This document shows, in pieces, positions 1 to 13,200 of a DNA stretch of 64,000 nucleotides; positions within the stretch are counted from its first letter, which is position 1; each line of letters starts with the position of its first letter. The translations under genes and the position numbers were made by a program. Where the stretch lies: contig NC_087391.1 of NCBI RefSeq assembly GCF_963675165.1, forward strand, positions 5,010,646-5,074,645, given 5' to 3'. The notes beneath the pieces were generated by a model. The model worked only from the letters and a program-made list of their open reading frames with translations. It searched no databases and was not told where the DNA came from. This DNA comes from Halichondria panicea. Taxonomy: Eukaryota; Porifera; Demospongiae; Suberitida; Halichondriidae.

Positions 1-1
1 T

Positions 2-1270
2 TGTAATACCGACGGCACTTTCGAAGCCGTGGATACGTGCAATTCGATTGGAGATTGCCCCTGTAAGACAAACGTTATGGGGGCCAAGTGCGATCAGTGC
101 AGACTCGGAACGACTAATTTGACCGCGAGTAATGTGGGCGGATGTGATGCGTGTGGGTGTGACTCTGTGGGATCAGCCAATTTGAACTGTGACCCTATAA
201 CGGGCATGTGCGAGTGTAAGCCTGGTGTGGGGGGTGTGCGATGTGACGCATGTTTGCCGGGCTTTTTTGGCTTCTCGGAGAGTGGGTGTGAGCGTTGTGA
301 GTGTGTGCCTGAGGGCGCTCTCAATAACGTCTGCGACTCAGTCACAGGTGTGTGCTCATGTGCCGATAATGTGTTTGGTGATCGATGTGATGCTTGTGAA
401 GATGGATTTTACAACGTGACAGCCGGATGTATGTCATGTGACTGCGATACAGCTGGAACTGAGAACGAAACAAGTGTATGTGATAAAACGACTGGACTCT
501 GCCCTTGTAAGATTAACGTTGAGGGGGAGAAATGTGATAGCTGTCTACCAGGATTCTCAAATCTGATTGGCTCAAATCCCGACGGATGTTCAGCATGTGA
601 TTGTTTCGGGCCTAATACAAACAATGCGGGTGTTGTATGTAACCCAGTTACGTTGCAGTGTGAGTGCGGTGCTACGGCAACTGGATTGAGATGCGAATCA
701 TGCGTGACCAGTTTTTATCAGACGGACACTGGCTGTGTGTCATGTGACTGTGTATCTGGTGGATCTCTGAGTGATGAGTGTGATGCTGTGACGGGACAGT
801 GTGAGTGTGGGAGTGTGGGCGTGGCTGGACGAAGGTGTGACACCTGCCTACCAGGATTCTTCCAATTCCCAACGTAAGGAGCACCATTTTGTCTTTATTA
901 TAAAAGTTGCACTAAGTCTTACTTATATTTGGCACGAAGTGATATCATGTTTGTTAGCTTTTATAAATGACAGTGAAATTTGTTGGCTATCTTTATTCGG
1001 AAGTTGCATAAAGTGTCTTAGCTTCGAGAATGATAATGCAAAGGTTATATTTCTTTCTTGATTTTTTCCTAACCATGTTCTGCCCCCCCCCCCCCCTCTG
1101 CAGCTGTTCCTCATGTGGGTGTGACCTTGCCGGCTCTGTAGAGGGTACGCTGTGTGACCCTGTCACTGGAGTGTGCAGCTGCAAACAGTACGTCACTGGG
1201 ACGCTCTGTGACAGCTGTGTCCCCGGGTTCCAACAGCTGGAGGCTAGCAACCCCTTCGGATGCTCTGCAC
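2..1270 (+). other. USH2A: seven laminin-type EGF repeats of usherin
   Basis: About seven consecutive eight-cysteine LE modules can be read, with repeated CDxxTGxCxC and GxxCDxCxPGF signatures. The first is cut by the window edge. The reading frame passes through a 230 bp intron (874-1103) whose acceptor follows a run of C. The array ends where the first FN3 module begins at 1913. Confidence 0.9.
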
Positions 1271-4200
1271 GTGAGTGAAGGATCATCTCTATTCGTGTAC
1301 TGTACCCCCTCAGGCAATACGTGTACTGTACCCCCTCAGGCAATACGTATACTGTACCCCCTCAGGCAATACGTGTTGTGTACCCCCTCAGGCAATACGT
1401 GTTGTGTACCCCCTCAGGCAATACGTGTTGTGTGCCCCCTCAGGCAATATGTATTTTGTACCCCCTCAGGCAATACGTGTTGTGTACCAAGCATAATGTT
1501 AAATAGTAGACACACAGTCCCTTAACCGTTGGAGCATGTCTGTAAAAAACAAGTAGGCTGCTTAACAGAAGGTTAGCTTACGGTGTACACAAGCCACTCA
1601 CCTTCCATTGATATAGGAAGACGAAGACGATATTTTTCTGGGCCTCAGTATTTGTTATACACTGACTAGTAAATGTCATGGTCTTGTTATACACTAACTA
1701 GTAAATGTCATGGTCTTGTTATACACTAACTAGTAAATGTCATGGTCTTGCAAGTGTGTAGATTGTACGAGCTGCCATTTGAATATTACGCAGAATACGT
1801 AATTATGTTTAAACACAATAGATCCCAAACACTTGAAATTTTCTCATATTCAAATGGCAGCTCATACGATACTTAAACGTAAGATTTTATATTATCTGCT
1901 TGCATTCTACAGAGCCTGATGAGCAAGCCCCACCCACTGTGATGCCCTCCTCCGCCACCTCTGTCCTCATCACCTGGCTCGAGCCCGAGGCACCGAATGG
2001 ACTCATTATTAGCTACACTGTCTATCGTGACGGCTCTCCGGTTGCCACGGTTACCACCCTCAACTATACCGATAATAATCTCATCCCAAATACCCGATAT
2101 CGATATTCCATTGAAGCGGCCAACTCTGTGGGTGCTACAGCCAGCGTAGAGGTCGAAGTTCAAACGCTCGAAGGTATCCCTGAGGGAATAGATCCTCCTA
2201 CGCTCACTGTATTGTCACCATATAGTGTACGAGTATTGTGGGTGGAGCCAGCCACGCCCAATGGGGGTGTGGTCCGTTATGAAGGCGTCATTGTGCAATT
2301 AGGATCTGAGCAAATTATCATCGAGGAGACTAGCGTGTTTAACACGACAGGAGATGTTTTTTCAACTGTTGTTTCTGAGCTAACTCCTTTCACTGTTTAT
2401 TACTTCATCATTCGAGCGTGTACATCCGGTGGGTGTGGCTCAAGTGAACTTTTTGCAGAAGTTCAGACCTTGCAAGCCCCTCCCACCTTTCAACCTGCAC
2501 CGAATGTGACGACCATCTCCTCGCAAGAATTGCTTGTAAATTGGGTGGTTCCCCCAATCCCCAACGGTGTAGTGTCCCACTACGAAGTGTTCCTGAGGGA
2601 TTTCCCCTTTAGCGGAGAGGGAGTGTCCCTAACCAATACCTCTGAGCTGTCGTTCCTGGCTCAAGGCCTGAGGCCGTTTGCAGCGTACGAGTTCAGTGTC
2701 GCTTCGTTCACAGCTGGAGGAGGTGTGCTCAGCGACTGGGTGCAAGGGACTACTGCCGAGGATGGTGAGTGTGTGTGTGTGTGGGTATGTGTGTGTGGGC
2801 GTGTGTGTGTGTGTATATGTGTGTGTGGAGGGTGTACAGATTATAGCATCGAATTTAGTTCAGTGAACTCATAGCAGGTACATGTAGTATAGCCTTGATG
2901 ATTTTTCCGCTGAATGAGTTCCTATTTAGTAGTTATGATGTGATGTGAATTCTGATCATGCATTCATTTTTCCCTCCAGCTCCAGAGGGTGTAGTCCCCC
3001 CCACGATCACCCCCCACAGTGCTACATCTCTGCAGCTCTCATGGAGGGAGCCTACCTCTCCCAATGGCATCATCCGTCGCTATGGCATCTATCAAGTTAC
3101 CATGGGAGTCAACCAACTAGTTGGCGATTACGCGACAGACCCTGGGACTATCATACTGAACAATCTTTCATCATTTACTGAGTACAGCTTCTTACTGGAG
3201 GTCTGTACGGCTATTGGCTGCACTAACAGTGACGTAGTTACTATGGCAACCCTAGAAGGAGGTGAGTATTAATCGTAGAAATGAAAATTTAGATATTGCA
3301 ACCGTCGTATTGTATATTGTAATTATAACCATTATACAAATTGTGAACTAGTAGAAACTATACAACTTTAGATAGCAACAATTAATACGAGATCAGTTGT
3401 TCAATTCCTCCGCTTTGATCTCCAGTCATGATATATAGACCGCTGAGCATACGTCAGTATGTACGTACGTAGGTCGGTAATTAACTGCACATGGTCTTTC
3501 TTCCACAGATCCGATTGGTCAATCTGATCCCACTGTCGTCAACGTGACCTCCACCTCTGTCTCCTTTTCGTGGGCGGGGCCTAATCAACCGAACGGCATC
3601 ATCACCGAATATTCTGTTAGTAGAAGGCGCTCCTCTGCCACCCCCCTTGAACAAGATGTGGGTGTGGCTTTCTACGGCACTGGACTTGCCAGCTTTGCAG
3701 CTGGAGTTGCCAATTTGGGCAGTTTTTCCAACGAGATTCGATTGACGTTTCGCACGCTTGTCCCTCAAGGCGTTATACTCTACTACATCAACCAGGCTGG
3801 ATCTGACCTCCTAGCGATTGAACTGAGAGGTGGTGTCCCATATTTCATCTTTGATGCCGGCACTGGTAGTGCGGAGATTGCGCCTGTTGTACAGTCGGGC
3901 ATGACATTCAGTGATGGCGAATGGCATAGTCTGATCGCAACTCAGAATGGCAGGACTGGTTCCATTCTAGTAGATGGTATGTACAGCGGGACTGGAATGT
4001 CCCCCGGCCAGGACAGTGTCATCGCAAGTTCACAGGCCCTACACATTGGGGGAATCCCCTCCGCGGCACCCCTGAGCACCATAGAAGGTGGGGCCACTCT
4101 GAGCAGAAGTCGTTTTGCCGGCTGTCTGTTTAATGTAGTTCTAAACGGAGAGGAAGTAGATTTAACTCAATCGTCATCTAGCGAAGGAGTAGACGTTGTC

Positions 4201-7200
4201 AACGGATGTCCGGTAGACGTGGGAAGTGGGTGGAGACTTGTGGGGAACGGGTACGTTGCATTGGAGGAGAATTCCATCAGTCACTCTGATTTTTCATTGA
4301 CCTTTGAACTGCACACTTTGGACTCTGACGCTCTAGTTTTATTCGCTTATAGTGCCGATCTTGAAAATGCTCTTGGTATTGAAATCCGAAACTCCTCGCT
4401 CTATGTTGTTGCCCGTGGCAACGGAACCAGATACATTTTGATTGGTCGCCAGCATGCCCCCTGTGCAACGAACAATTTATCCATACGTTTGACTGTAAAT
4501 GGAACGACAGTTTCGATCAGTACGCTCGGAGAAGATAGTTACATCGTGACGAATTTGTGGCCTGTTACCATTCTTACGTCAGCTGTGTATTTTGGGGGTG
4601 TTCCTAGGGGAAGTCCCGGCTATGCTCTGGCTGTGCAGCTGGGCCTCAACGTTGCTACTCGGCTCAGTGGATGTATGAGAAGTGTGGAGCTGGTGTCAGG
4701 TGGTGTGGGCGTGGGCGTGAGTGTGGGTGACTCGTCTCAGGTTAGATTTGATGGGTGTGGCCTCACCAGAGGAAGTGGGTGTGTCTCTCCAGTGGATGTC
4801 AATGTTGGTACAGGAATGTCTTATACTGACGCACCATTGGAGTCGTTCACAGGTAATCAAGTACTGCAATACCATAGATACAATACATCACCGCATTCTG
4901 TACAAAGCCCCAATATTGCAGAATTGTTAATTATTTTTTTGTACACAGATTACCTTCATCGTGTGAGTGCCAGTAACTCTGTTGGAACAGCTGTGAGTGG
5001 GTGGGTTGCTACGACAACACTCCCCGGAGGTTAGTAAGATCACACAATTCATGCATTCATTGTTTGTAGTGAAGTAAGTTATGTAAGGTACCAGTAGGTT
5101 GTAATTAATTAAGATGAGCGTTTGTAGCAGTGTTCTCCCTGTATATATATAGCGTTGGTGATTGCACAATAAGGCTTGCCGTAAATTGTTAGCTACAGTA
5201 CTGTACCAGCACGCACACGTCATTCATACACCCACTCCACACACCCCACACGCACACTTCATTCATACACCCACTCCACACACACACACACACAGTGCCG
5301 GCTCTGGTGACTGTTTCCCTGGTAGCTAATACAACTGACTCTCTCTCCGTCACGTGGACAAGACCCAGTGTCACCAGAGGCTTGATTACATCATATGACA
5401 TCACAGCCCTCCCTACGAGCACAGTTGGTCTCCCTTCTCCCCTCGGCAGTGTATCTGTGAGCTCATTGGTCGTATCGTCACCAGAGATGGTTCTCGTGGC
5501 AACGCTGAGTGGTCTGGAGCCTGCTACTACTTACGAGGTCACAGCTACAGCCTTCACCCGTGGGGGGGCTAGTACAGGACCCCCCACCAAGCTCAGCACT
5601 GGGGAAGCAGGTATGTCAACATACAGGATCCAGTTAGTGACAATGGAAAAGGCTTGTTAAATAGACTTATGTAATTCCCTGTAAAGCCTACGGTAGAAGT
5701 TCATTCTAGCTGATCGAGCAATTCGGTATAATATAGTGAATTTATTTGCACAACATTTTGACAATTACATTATTGTCTTAGTGAAAATTCTACTTGCGTG
5801 TACAACTATTAAACTCATGAGCTCAATCTTTTGTTCCATGCGCAGTACCGGTTGGTGTTCAAGCTCCAATGGTAACCCTTGTGGAGTCACGGCAACTCGG
5901 TATCGCTTGGCAACAGCCCACCATCCCCAACGGCATCATCGTGCGTTTCGACTTGTTTTTAGATGGTGAAATTCGATTCTCTGGCCCCAATAACTCCACA
6001 ATCATCAGTTCTCTATCTCCTTTCACTGAGTACTCACTTCTCCTACAAGCGTGCACTAGTGTGGGGTGCTCCAGCAGCGCCATGGTAACCGGACAGACAC
6101 TACCAGATCAACCAATGGGATTGGCTGCTCCTAATCTCACCGCTCTCAGTCCGAGCTCGATAGAGGCCGTATGGGACTTTCCCCAAGAACCGAACGGAGC
6201 CATTTTAAGGTTCGAACTTCGACAACTTTTCGGCCCAGAGCAATCCCAGTTCATTGTTGTATTTAACGGATTGGGACTTGAGACCACTCTTACTGGTTTA
6301 ACCCCGAACACACTGTATACTTACCAGCTGGTGGTATTCAATGCAGGGGGTAATGGGGTCAGCGATACCGCGAGTGTGGTGACTCTAGAGGGGGTCCCTG
6401 ATGGCGTTATACCCCCCACAGTGCTCGTTGTCAACTCAACCACTCTTAATATCACATGGTTCGAACCGACCATCCCTAATGGCGTTATCACCGAGTACAT
6501 TTTATTACAAAATGGGACAACTATTTTCTCCGGACTCACCTTCTATTTCGTCGTTTCCGACCTTCAACCCTTCAGCTTCTACTCGTACTCTATCATGGCG
6601 TGTACTGTACGTAACTGCAGCTCTAGCGCACCCACGGTTACCATGACGCCAGAAGCCCGTCCAACCGGTTATATACCCCCCACAGTCGTAACCATCACGC
6701 CCACATCTATCCAACTCCTCATTAATCCCGTCATCTCCCCCAACGGAATTGTTACGTACATCCTCACACTTAGTGATTCGCCTGACCCGCTGTACAATAG
6801 TTCCGTCCCCTCGACTGTCACTATTGACAACCTGAGACCGTTCACCGAGTACAGCTTGGTCCTGGTGGTTAGTAACAGTGCTGGATCACTCATTGGTCCC
6901 TCGTTTTCCCTCACTACGCAGCCCTCAGGTGAGTGCCTGTTGCTATAGCTAAATGTACACACTTACGTATGGTATGGTTGCCCCCCAGTTAAAATATATT
7001 TTTGCCTCCATTATTATTTTGATGAGCAATTGTAAAATGGATTTATTCTGAATTATTCATTAAACTGAATATACGTTGTGTTTTGTGTGTGCGTGTATGT
7101 TGTGATTTTTCCCCTCTATTTTTGCAGTCCCCGAAGATCTAGCTCCATCCACTGTCACTGCTCTCAATGCTACCACCTTCCGAGTGGACTGGACTCCGCC

Positions 7201-10200
7201 CACCTCACCAAACGGGTTGATCCAGTCATACGAGATCATCCTCAGCGGTGATGGTGCAACAGAGGTGTTGGAACAAGGCTTGTCGTTAGCGAGTGTTCTC
7301 AATGGACTACGACCTTTCACTGTCTACTATGTAATCATCAGAGCAAACAACACGGTGGGTAGCGTCGTCTCTATGGCAACCAACTTTACAACAGGCGAAA
7401 CAGGTATGTCAAGACATTGTATGTTGTGTATATGATATGTACGGCAGAGTATCCAAAACAGACTAAAATTAAAGTTGAAGAAGAAAAAGTGAAAGAGAAT
7501 GGAACCCATCACCCATGATCCTAACTTATGTTCCCCAACCACTAAGCCACTAATTAGTTTGATACTGATGCCATTAAACCTGTTTCACACAATGCATTCA
7601 CAAGTGTATGTACTGTATGTATATACAGACAATGCATCCACTGTACATGTACACACACAGCACCTGCTGGGTTTGATCGCATTGTTCCCCTGGAGATCAG
7701 CTCCCGCTACATTCTCCTCTCCTGGGACGAGCCGGCCGCTACTAACGGGATCCTCGTCAACTACACTGTCCTCGTAGGGGGTGTGGTCTTAACCACCAGG
7801 CCTCCCTCCGTGCTGGTGTACAATGTGACGTCCCTGAGTCCATTCACTGGCTACAGCTTCACGGTGCAGGCCTGTACTTCAGTGGGCTGTGTGGAGAGTC
7901 CAGTGCTGTCTCTAGTCACCGACCAAGACAGTGAGTTATTGTTGTCTGTATATCTGAACACGCCTAACTATAGTCTCTTCCGAGCTTTTAAAAATGAAAT
8001 TGGACCAAGGGGACATTAGTTACGGCCTGTGCCATTATACAATTATTATGCATACCGTCAGTGGAAGCTGTACAACTTCGAGAGCCATGACTTTAGTTTG
8101 TACAATTATTTTATGAAAGCTTGAAAAGACACTTTTCATGGTGTGCTCCAATGTTAATTTTAGTCCTGACCATAATTTTGTCATTTTCGCCATTGGACCA
8201 TGGGCTATAATCCGTGGTGCAAGGCCAAATTCTGGTATCTGTACATGCAAAATTGAAGACACCATTTGAAAGATCTGATTGTAACCATTCAGAAAATCAG
8301 AAATTGGATCCACGGAACTCAAGTTTATGGCAACTGAAAGAGTTCTCGAGCCATTGATTACACGGGGGACAGTGTACATGTAGTTGAACATCTTTCAGCA
8401 GCCATAACTATTGTATTATTGATCCAATTTCAAATTTTTTTTGATTTTCTGAAAGCTTAAACAGATAGCTTTCAAATGATGTGTTTAAATCCAAAAATTG
8501 GTTAGGGCCATAATTTGGCATTTTTCGCCTTTGGACCATGGGCTATAATCCATGGTATTTGGCCGAAACTGACAAATTCTGTTATTTCCCAAATATGAAC
8601 ATTAATTACGCCATTTGAAAGGTCTCTTTCTAAGCTTTCAGAAAATCAGAAAATTGTTGAAATCAGATCGATAGAACTCAAGTTATGGCTGCTGAAATCC
8701 CACTTCCCAACCATGCAATTATAGGGAGGAGTTGCTACTTTATACTTTTTGTTGATATGAAATGTAGTCGCTCTCATAATCCCACCATGCACACGTACAC
8801 GCACACAGTTCCCGAGGGACTATCAGAGCTGTCCGTCACCTTTGTCAGTGGGCGTGTTCTCATCACTTGGACCACACCCACAAGTCCCAATGGGATCATA
8901 AGTGAATACCGTGTTGAGAGGACCACCCCCTCTGTTGCTAACATCTCATTGGTCGGAACACTAACGGTGGAGCCATTTGTGGTTGCTGACATCAACGTTC
9001 GTCCGTTCACAATGTACATGTATCGACTGGTGGTCGAGAATGGAGGGGGCATGGCTGTGGGGGCGTTCACGAGCGTCACAACTCCACAAACTGGTGAGTG
9101 TGTGTGAGGGGGCGGTGTGGTGTCGTACTGGTCTGTTTCAGTATAGCTTTCAGAGTCGCAATAAAAGTATAAAGTAACGTGGGATTGTATTGTACAGTCT
9201 GTTTGCGTTCAGAATAGCTGTGGAAGTTCTGTGGTAAATTATGGCTTCATTAATGCTTTGTGTGATGGAAAATGGTAATTTTTAGCTGGTAGGAGATTAC
9301 CACTTCTAGATATAGAAAAGCGCTTTTTAACAAGGAATCCAATAGTATATGCAGTTGAGTAAACCATGACAAAGTTATGGCAATTAAGAGCGCCATTCTG
9401 AATGCTTAGTCTAACCATGTATGTTCCTGCAGCTCCTGAAGGTGTTCTCTCTCCTGCCCTTGAGGCGATATTGTCCACAGCTGTCACTGTGACCTTTAAC
9501 CCTCCTCTCACACCTAACGGCATTGTCACCATGTACACCATCACACGCCTCACACCTCTCACAACCTTCTCCTTCACACCGCAATCACTTCCCAACGACA
9601 CAAACCAATTCACCTTCAACGACAACACCCTCACACCTTACACTACTTACACGTACACACTGGAGGTGTGCACTATGGGAGGCTGTGCTGTTAGTGACCC
9701 CTCATCTGTACGGACGCTGGAGGACACACCTACTGGTGTTGCTATGCCGACTGTTGTCATGGTGAGCTCCGAGGAGTTAGAAGTGACATGGATGGATCCA
9801 AATATGCCAAATGGTATTATTCTGAGTTTTGATCTTCTGAGGAAATTTGTCGGCTTTGAAATATCACCTAGTCCAATAAACTGTTGCGAGGAGTACTTGT
9901 CAAACCGGTTGAACCAGTCAGACAAGTGTGATTATGTGACCTCTACAGACTTTAACGATACCTCCTTTACGGACTCTGAACTTCGACCTTTCACCTACTA
10001 TCAATACTGTATCATCGTCACCAATAGTGCTGGCTCAGCATTTAGTGAAGAGACCACACCCACTCGTACTGACCCTGCCCCCATGCCACTACGAGGTCCG
10101 ACACTCAATGCCACCACTCTCAATAGTACGGCCATCGAGCTTCGCTGGACCTCAGTCAATGTGGACACTCTCCTAGGACCTTTAGAAGGGTACTCAGTTT

Positions 10201-13200
10201 TCGGGGGGATTTCAGGTTCTCCTGGTTTTGGGGTGGAGCTATTTTCGGGACTGGAGTTGAGTTTTGTGGCCACTGGACTTATTGCGAGTACTGAGTACGT
10301 ATTTGTGGTTTCCGTTAGCAACGGCGAGGGAGTGGCTTTCAGTAACAACAACACAGCCATCACTGAGGAAGGAAGTGAGTAGTGCGTGTGTATGTGTATA
10401 TATTACATGTACGTAACTTTGACTGCCCATATTAACTCGAGATGAACAGAACTAAAGGATGCGTGTTATAGTAAGCCCTATCCAAGAGTGTACTTACATT
10501 TTGGGCCCATTTTTCCCAAATTTTGGAGCTCCTTAAAAATGTAATAAATTATGTGCATACAGTGATTGTAGAGCTTTTTTTTTACTGTGTCTTGTGCAAA
10601 ATAAAGTCAGAATTATAATGCAAATTGCATGTACAGTAATCAATTTTGGAACTACATGTAGTACACTACACTGTACTTGGACTTGTCGCTGGTAACTTAT
10701 TTAATGTACCTCTCCACTCCCACAGTCCCGGCTGAGCTGAGTGCTCCTGTGGTGACAGCTGTGTCGGACACCTCCCTCTCCGTCACCTTCTCAGAGCCAG
10801 CTGAGCCAAACGGTGTCATCATCCTCTACACAATCTATCTGTGAGTACCCGTATATACACTAGCTCCCACAGTACAGAACAGTGTACGTATTATAATTAT
10901 ATATAGTTACAATCGTGTTTATGGTGTCTCAGGCATTTCTGTCAATAATTAACGGCACGTGTAGAGTCTTAGTGTATCTAACAACAATAGATGCAATAAT
11001 TATGGTGATACAAATTGGAGCATTCATTGTCAGTTTGTTGACTCAATGGCTTAGTGGTTTAACTCATCTTATTTCTAGGGAGGAGTTAGTAGAGTGGGCC
11101 AGGGGTTCATTTACCACTCTTTTAGTATTATAGAGTACATAATTATGTTAGATTTTCCCACTGATAACCCCCCCACACACACACACAGTGACACCATGGT
11201 AGTGGCCAATGCAACGGCCCCAGGCACACTCTTCCTCACTAGCCTCACACCTTACACACTCTACATTGTACAAGTGGAGGCGTGCACACAGTTCGGATGC
11301 ACTGCCAGCGATCTGGTTGCCATGAGAACACTAGAAGGAGGTGAGTAGTTACAAAAGCCTCTCAAATAATAGTGTATACTTTTGTGAACATCTCCTTGTG
11401 ATACACTGTGACAGTCATGTACACGTGATCATGAGTGACAGACCACCCCCTCTCCCCCCCCGTACAGCTCCGTCTGGTCTGGCCTCCCCCTTTGTCACCA
11501 TCACTGGGCCCACCTCCGCCAACATCACATGGGGTAAGTACCGCACTATCACACCCACTAAATATATACGTAGAACTGAAATTGCTTTAATTTCAATTTA
11601 CTCAAAATTTGTTCATGGACACTATAAAGGTGTATCAGAAAACTATCTGCCTACTTTAATTGATAGTTATTTTTGTGAAATGCTGTACTTTGAACCCCCC
11701 TCCCCTCTGCAGGTGCTCCTAACCAGCCCAATGGCGTGATTACTGAGTATCAAGTGCTACTCTTCACACAAGGCTCGACTGAAGCCACGTTGTTATTCTC
11801 TGGACTTGATTTCGCTGTGTCGGTGTCGACTCTTGCTCCATTCACAACATACAACTTTCAAGTCGTGACCTTTAACCAAGCCGGAAACGTATCTAGTGTA
11901 TTTACCAGAAGGATCACAGATGAAGCCCCACCCACTTTTGTGCCACCCCCCACGGTGAGCGTGCAATCGTCCAATGAGATCGTTCTAACTTGGTCCGAAC
12001 CCATCGAATTGAACGGCATTTTGATTAGCTATCGAGTCTATCGCGATAACGAAGCTCTAATATCGACCACCCTCCTGACCACCTATTCTGACAACCGTCT
12101 GGAGCCTGCCACTACCTACACCTTCACTCTAGAGGCTTGCACTAATGGCGGATGTACGAACAGCTCACAAGTATCAAATACAACATTTGAAGCACTCCCT
12201 GAGGGCGTCTCGGACCCAGAACTCGTTAATATCGGACCTCGCTCTGCAACTATCAGATGGGAAGCTCCAACCATACCGAATGGAATTATCACAAACTATA
12301 TCTTCACTCTTTTGACAAACGACACTCAGTTATTTAACGGACTCGCGTTGTCTTTTGAACTTGATAATCTGACGCCATATACGAACTATTCGTTGTTATT
12401 GGAGACCTGTAACAGTATTGGATGTGTAGCAGGTGCTCGTCTCGAGGTACCCACTCTTCAGGATATTCCCGAGGGTTTGGACGCCCCCTCACTAAGAGAT
12501 CTAACCTCTACGGAAGTAGCTATTGAATGGAGCGCACCTACTGCTCCTAATGGTGATATCATCACGTACATACTTCGCCGTGGAAATGAATCATTTCCAA
12601 GCGACCCTGAGGTCATCTTCCGAGGTCTGGCGTTCTCATTCAACGATGGTGGACTACTAGCAGCCACTCTCTATTTCTACACAATCGAAGCCGTCAACGG
12701 GGCTGGCAGTTTAACAAGCACTCGTAGTGATTTCCAAACCGTTCCAGACCTCCCAGGGGGTATTTCACCCCCTACAGTCGAGGTTCGCGGAGCTAACGAG
12801 ATATTCGTGTCATGGTCCGAGCCTACCCTTCCGAATGGCGATATTTCTCGCTACACACTGTTCATTAATGGAAATGGGATACCGTTGGGAATTTCGTTTG
12901 CATATACTGCCAGAGAACTGACTCCGTTTACCGTGTACTCATTTTACTTTGAGGTCTGTAATCAAGCTGGATGTGCAAGTAGCGTGTCTGTCACTGTGGT
13001 AACCGAGCAAGCACTTGCCGAGGGAGTAACTCCGCCCACTCTCACCGTCCTGGGTCCTACGTCACTCCGAGTCTCTTGGACACCTCCTCTCTCCCCCAAT
13101 GGAGTTATATCGAGATACGAAATTCGGCGTCGACTTTTCGAGAACATTTTCACCGAGACCATTCAACACAGTGGGGACTCTTCTGATCTCAGCTTCACAA

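Noticed and set aside
1286-1492. CRISPR-like array
   Set aside because: The 24-bp units are contiguous without unique spacers and lie in a eukaryotic intron; it is a minisatellite. The same holds for 46203-46607.
1286-1525. Proline/cysteine-rich protein from the repeated CCCCCTCAGG units
   Set aside because: Open in all three frames only because of the repeat period (24 bp); no homology and intronic.
2765-2874. Extension of usherin exon 3 into C-V-C-V-W residues
   Set aside because: The frame passes a GTGAGT donor into a TG microsatellite; the FN3 module ends at the donor and resumes in phase at 2980.
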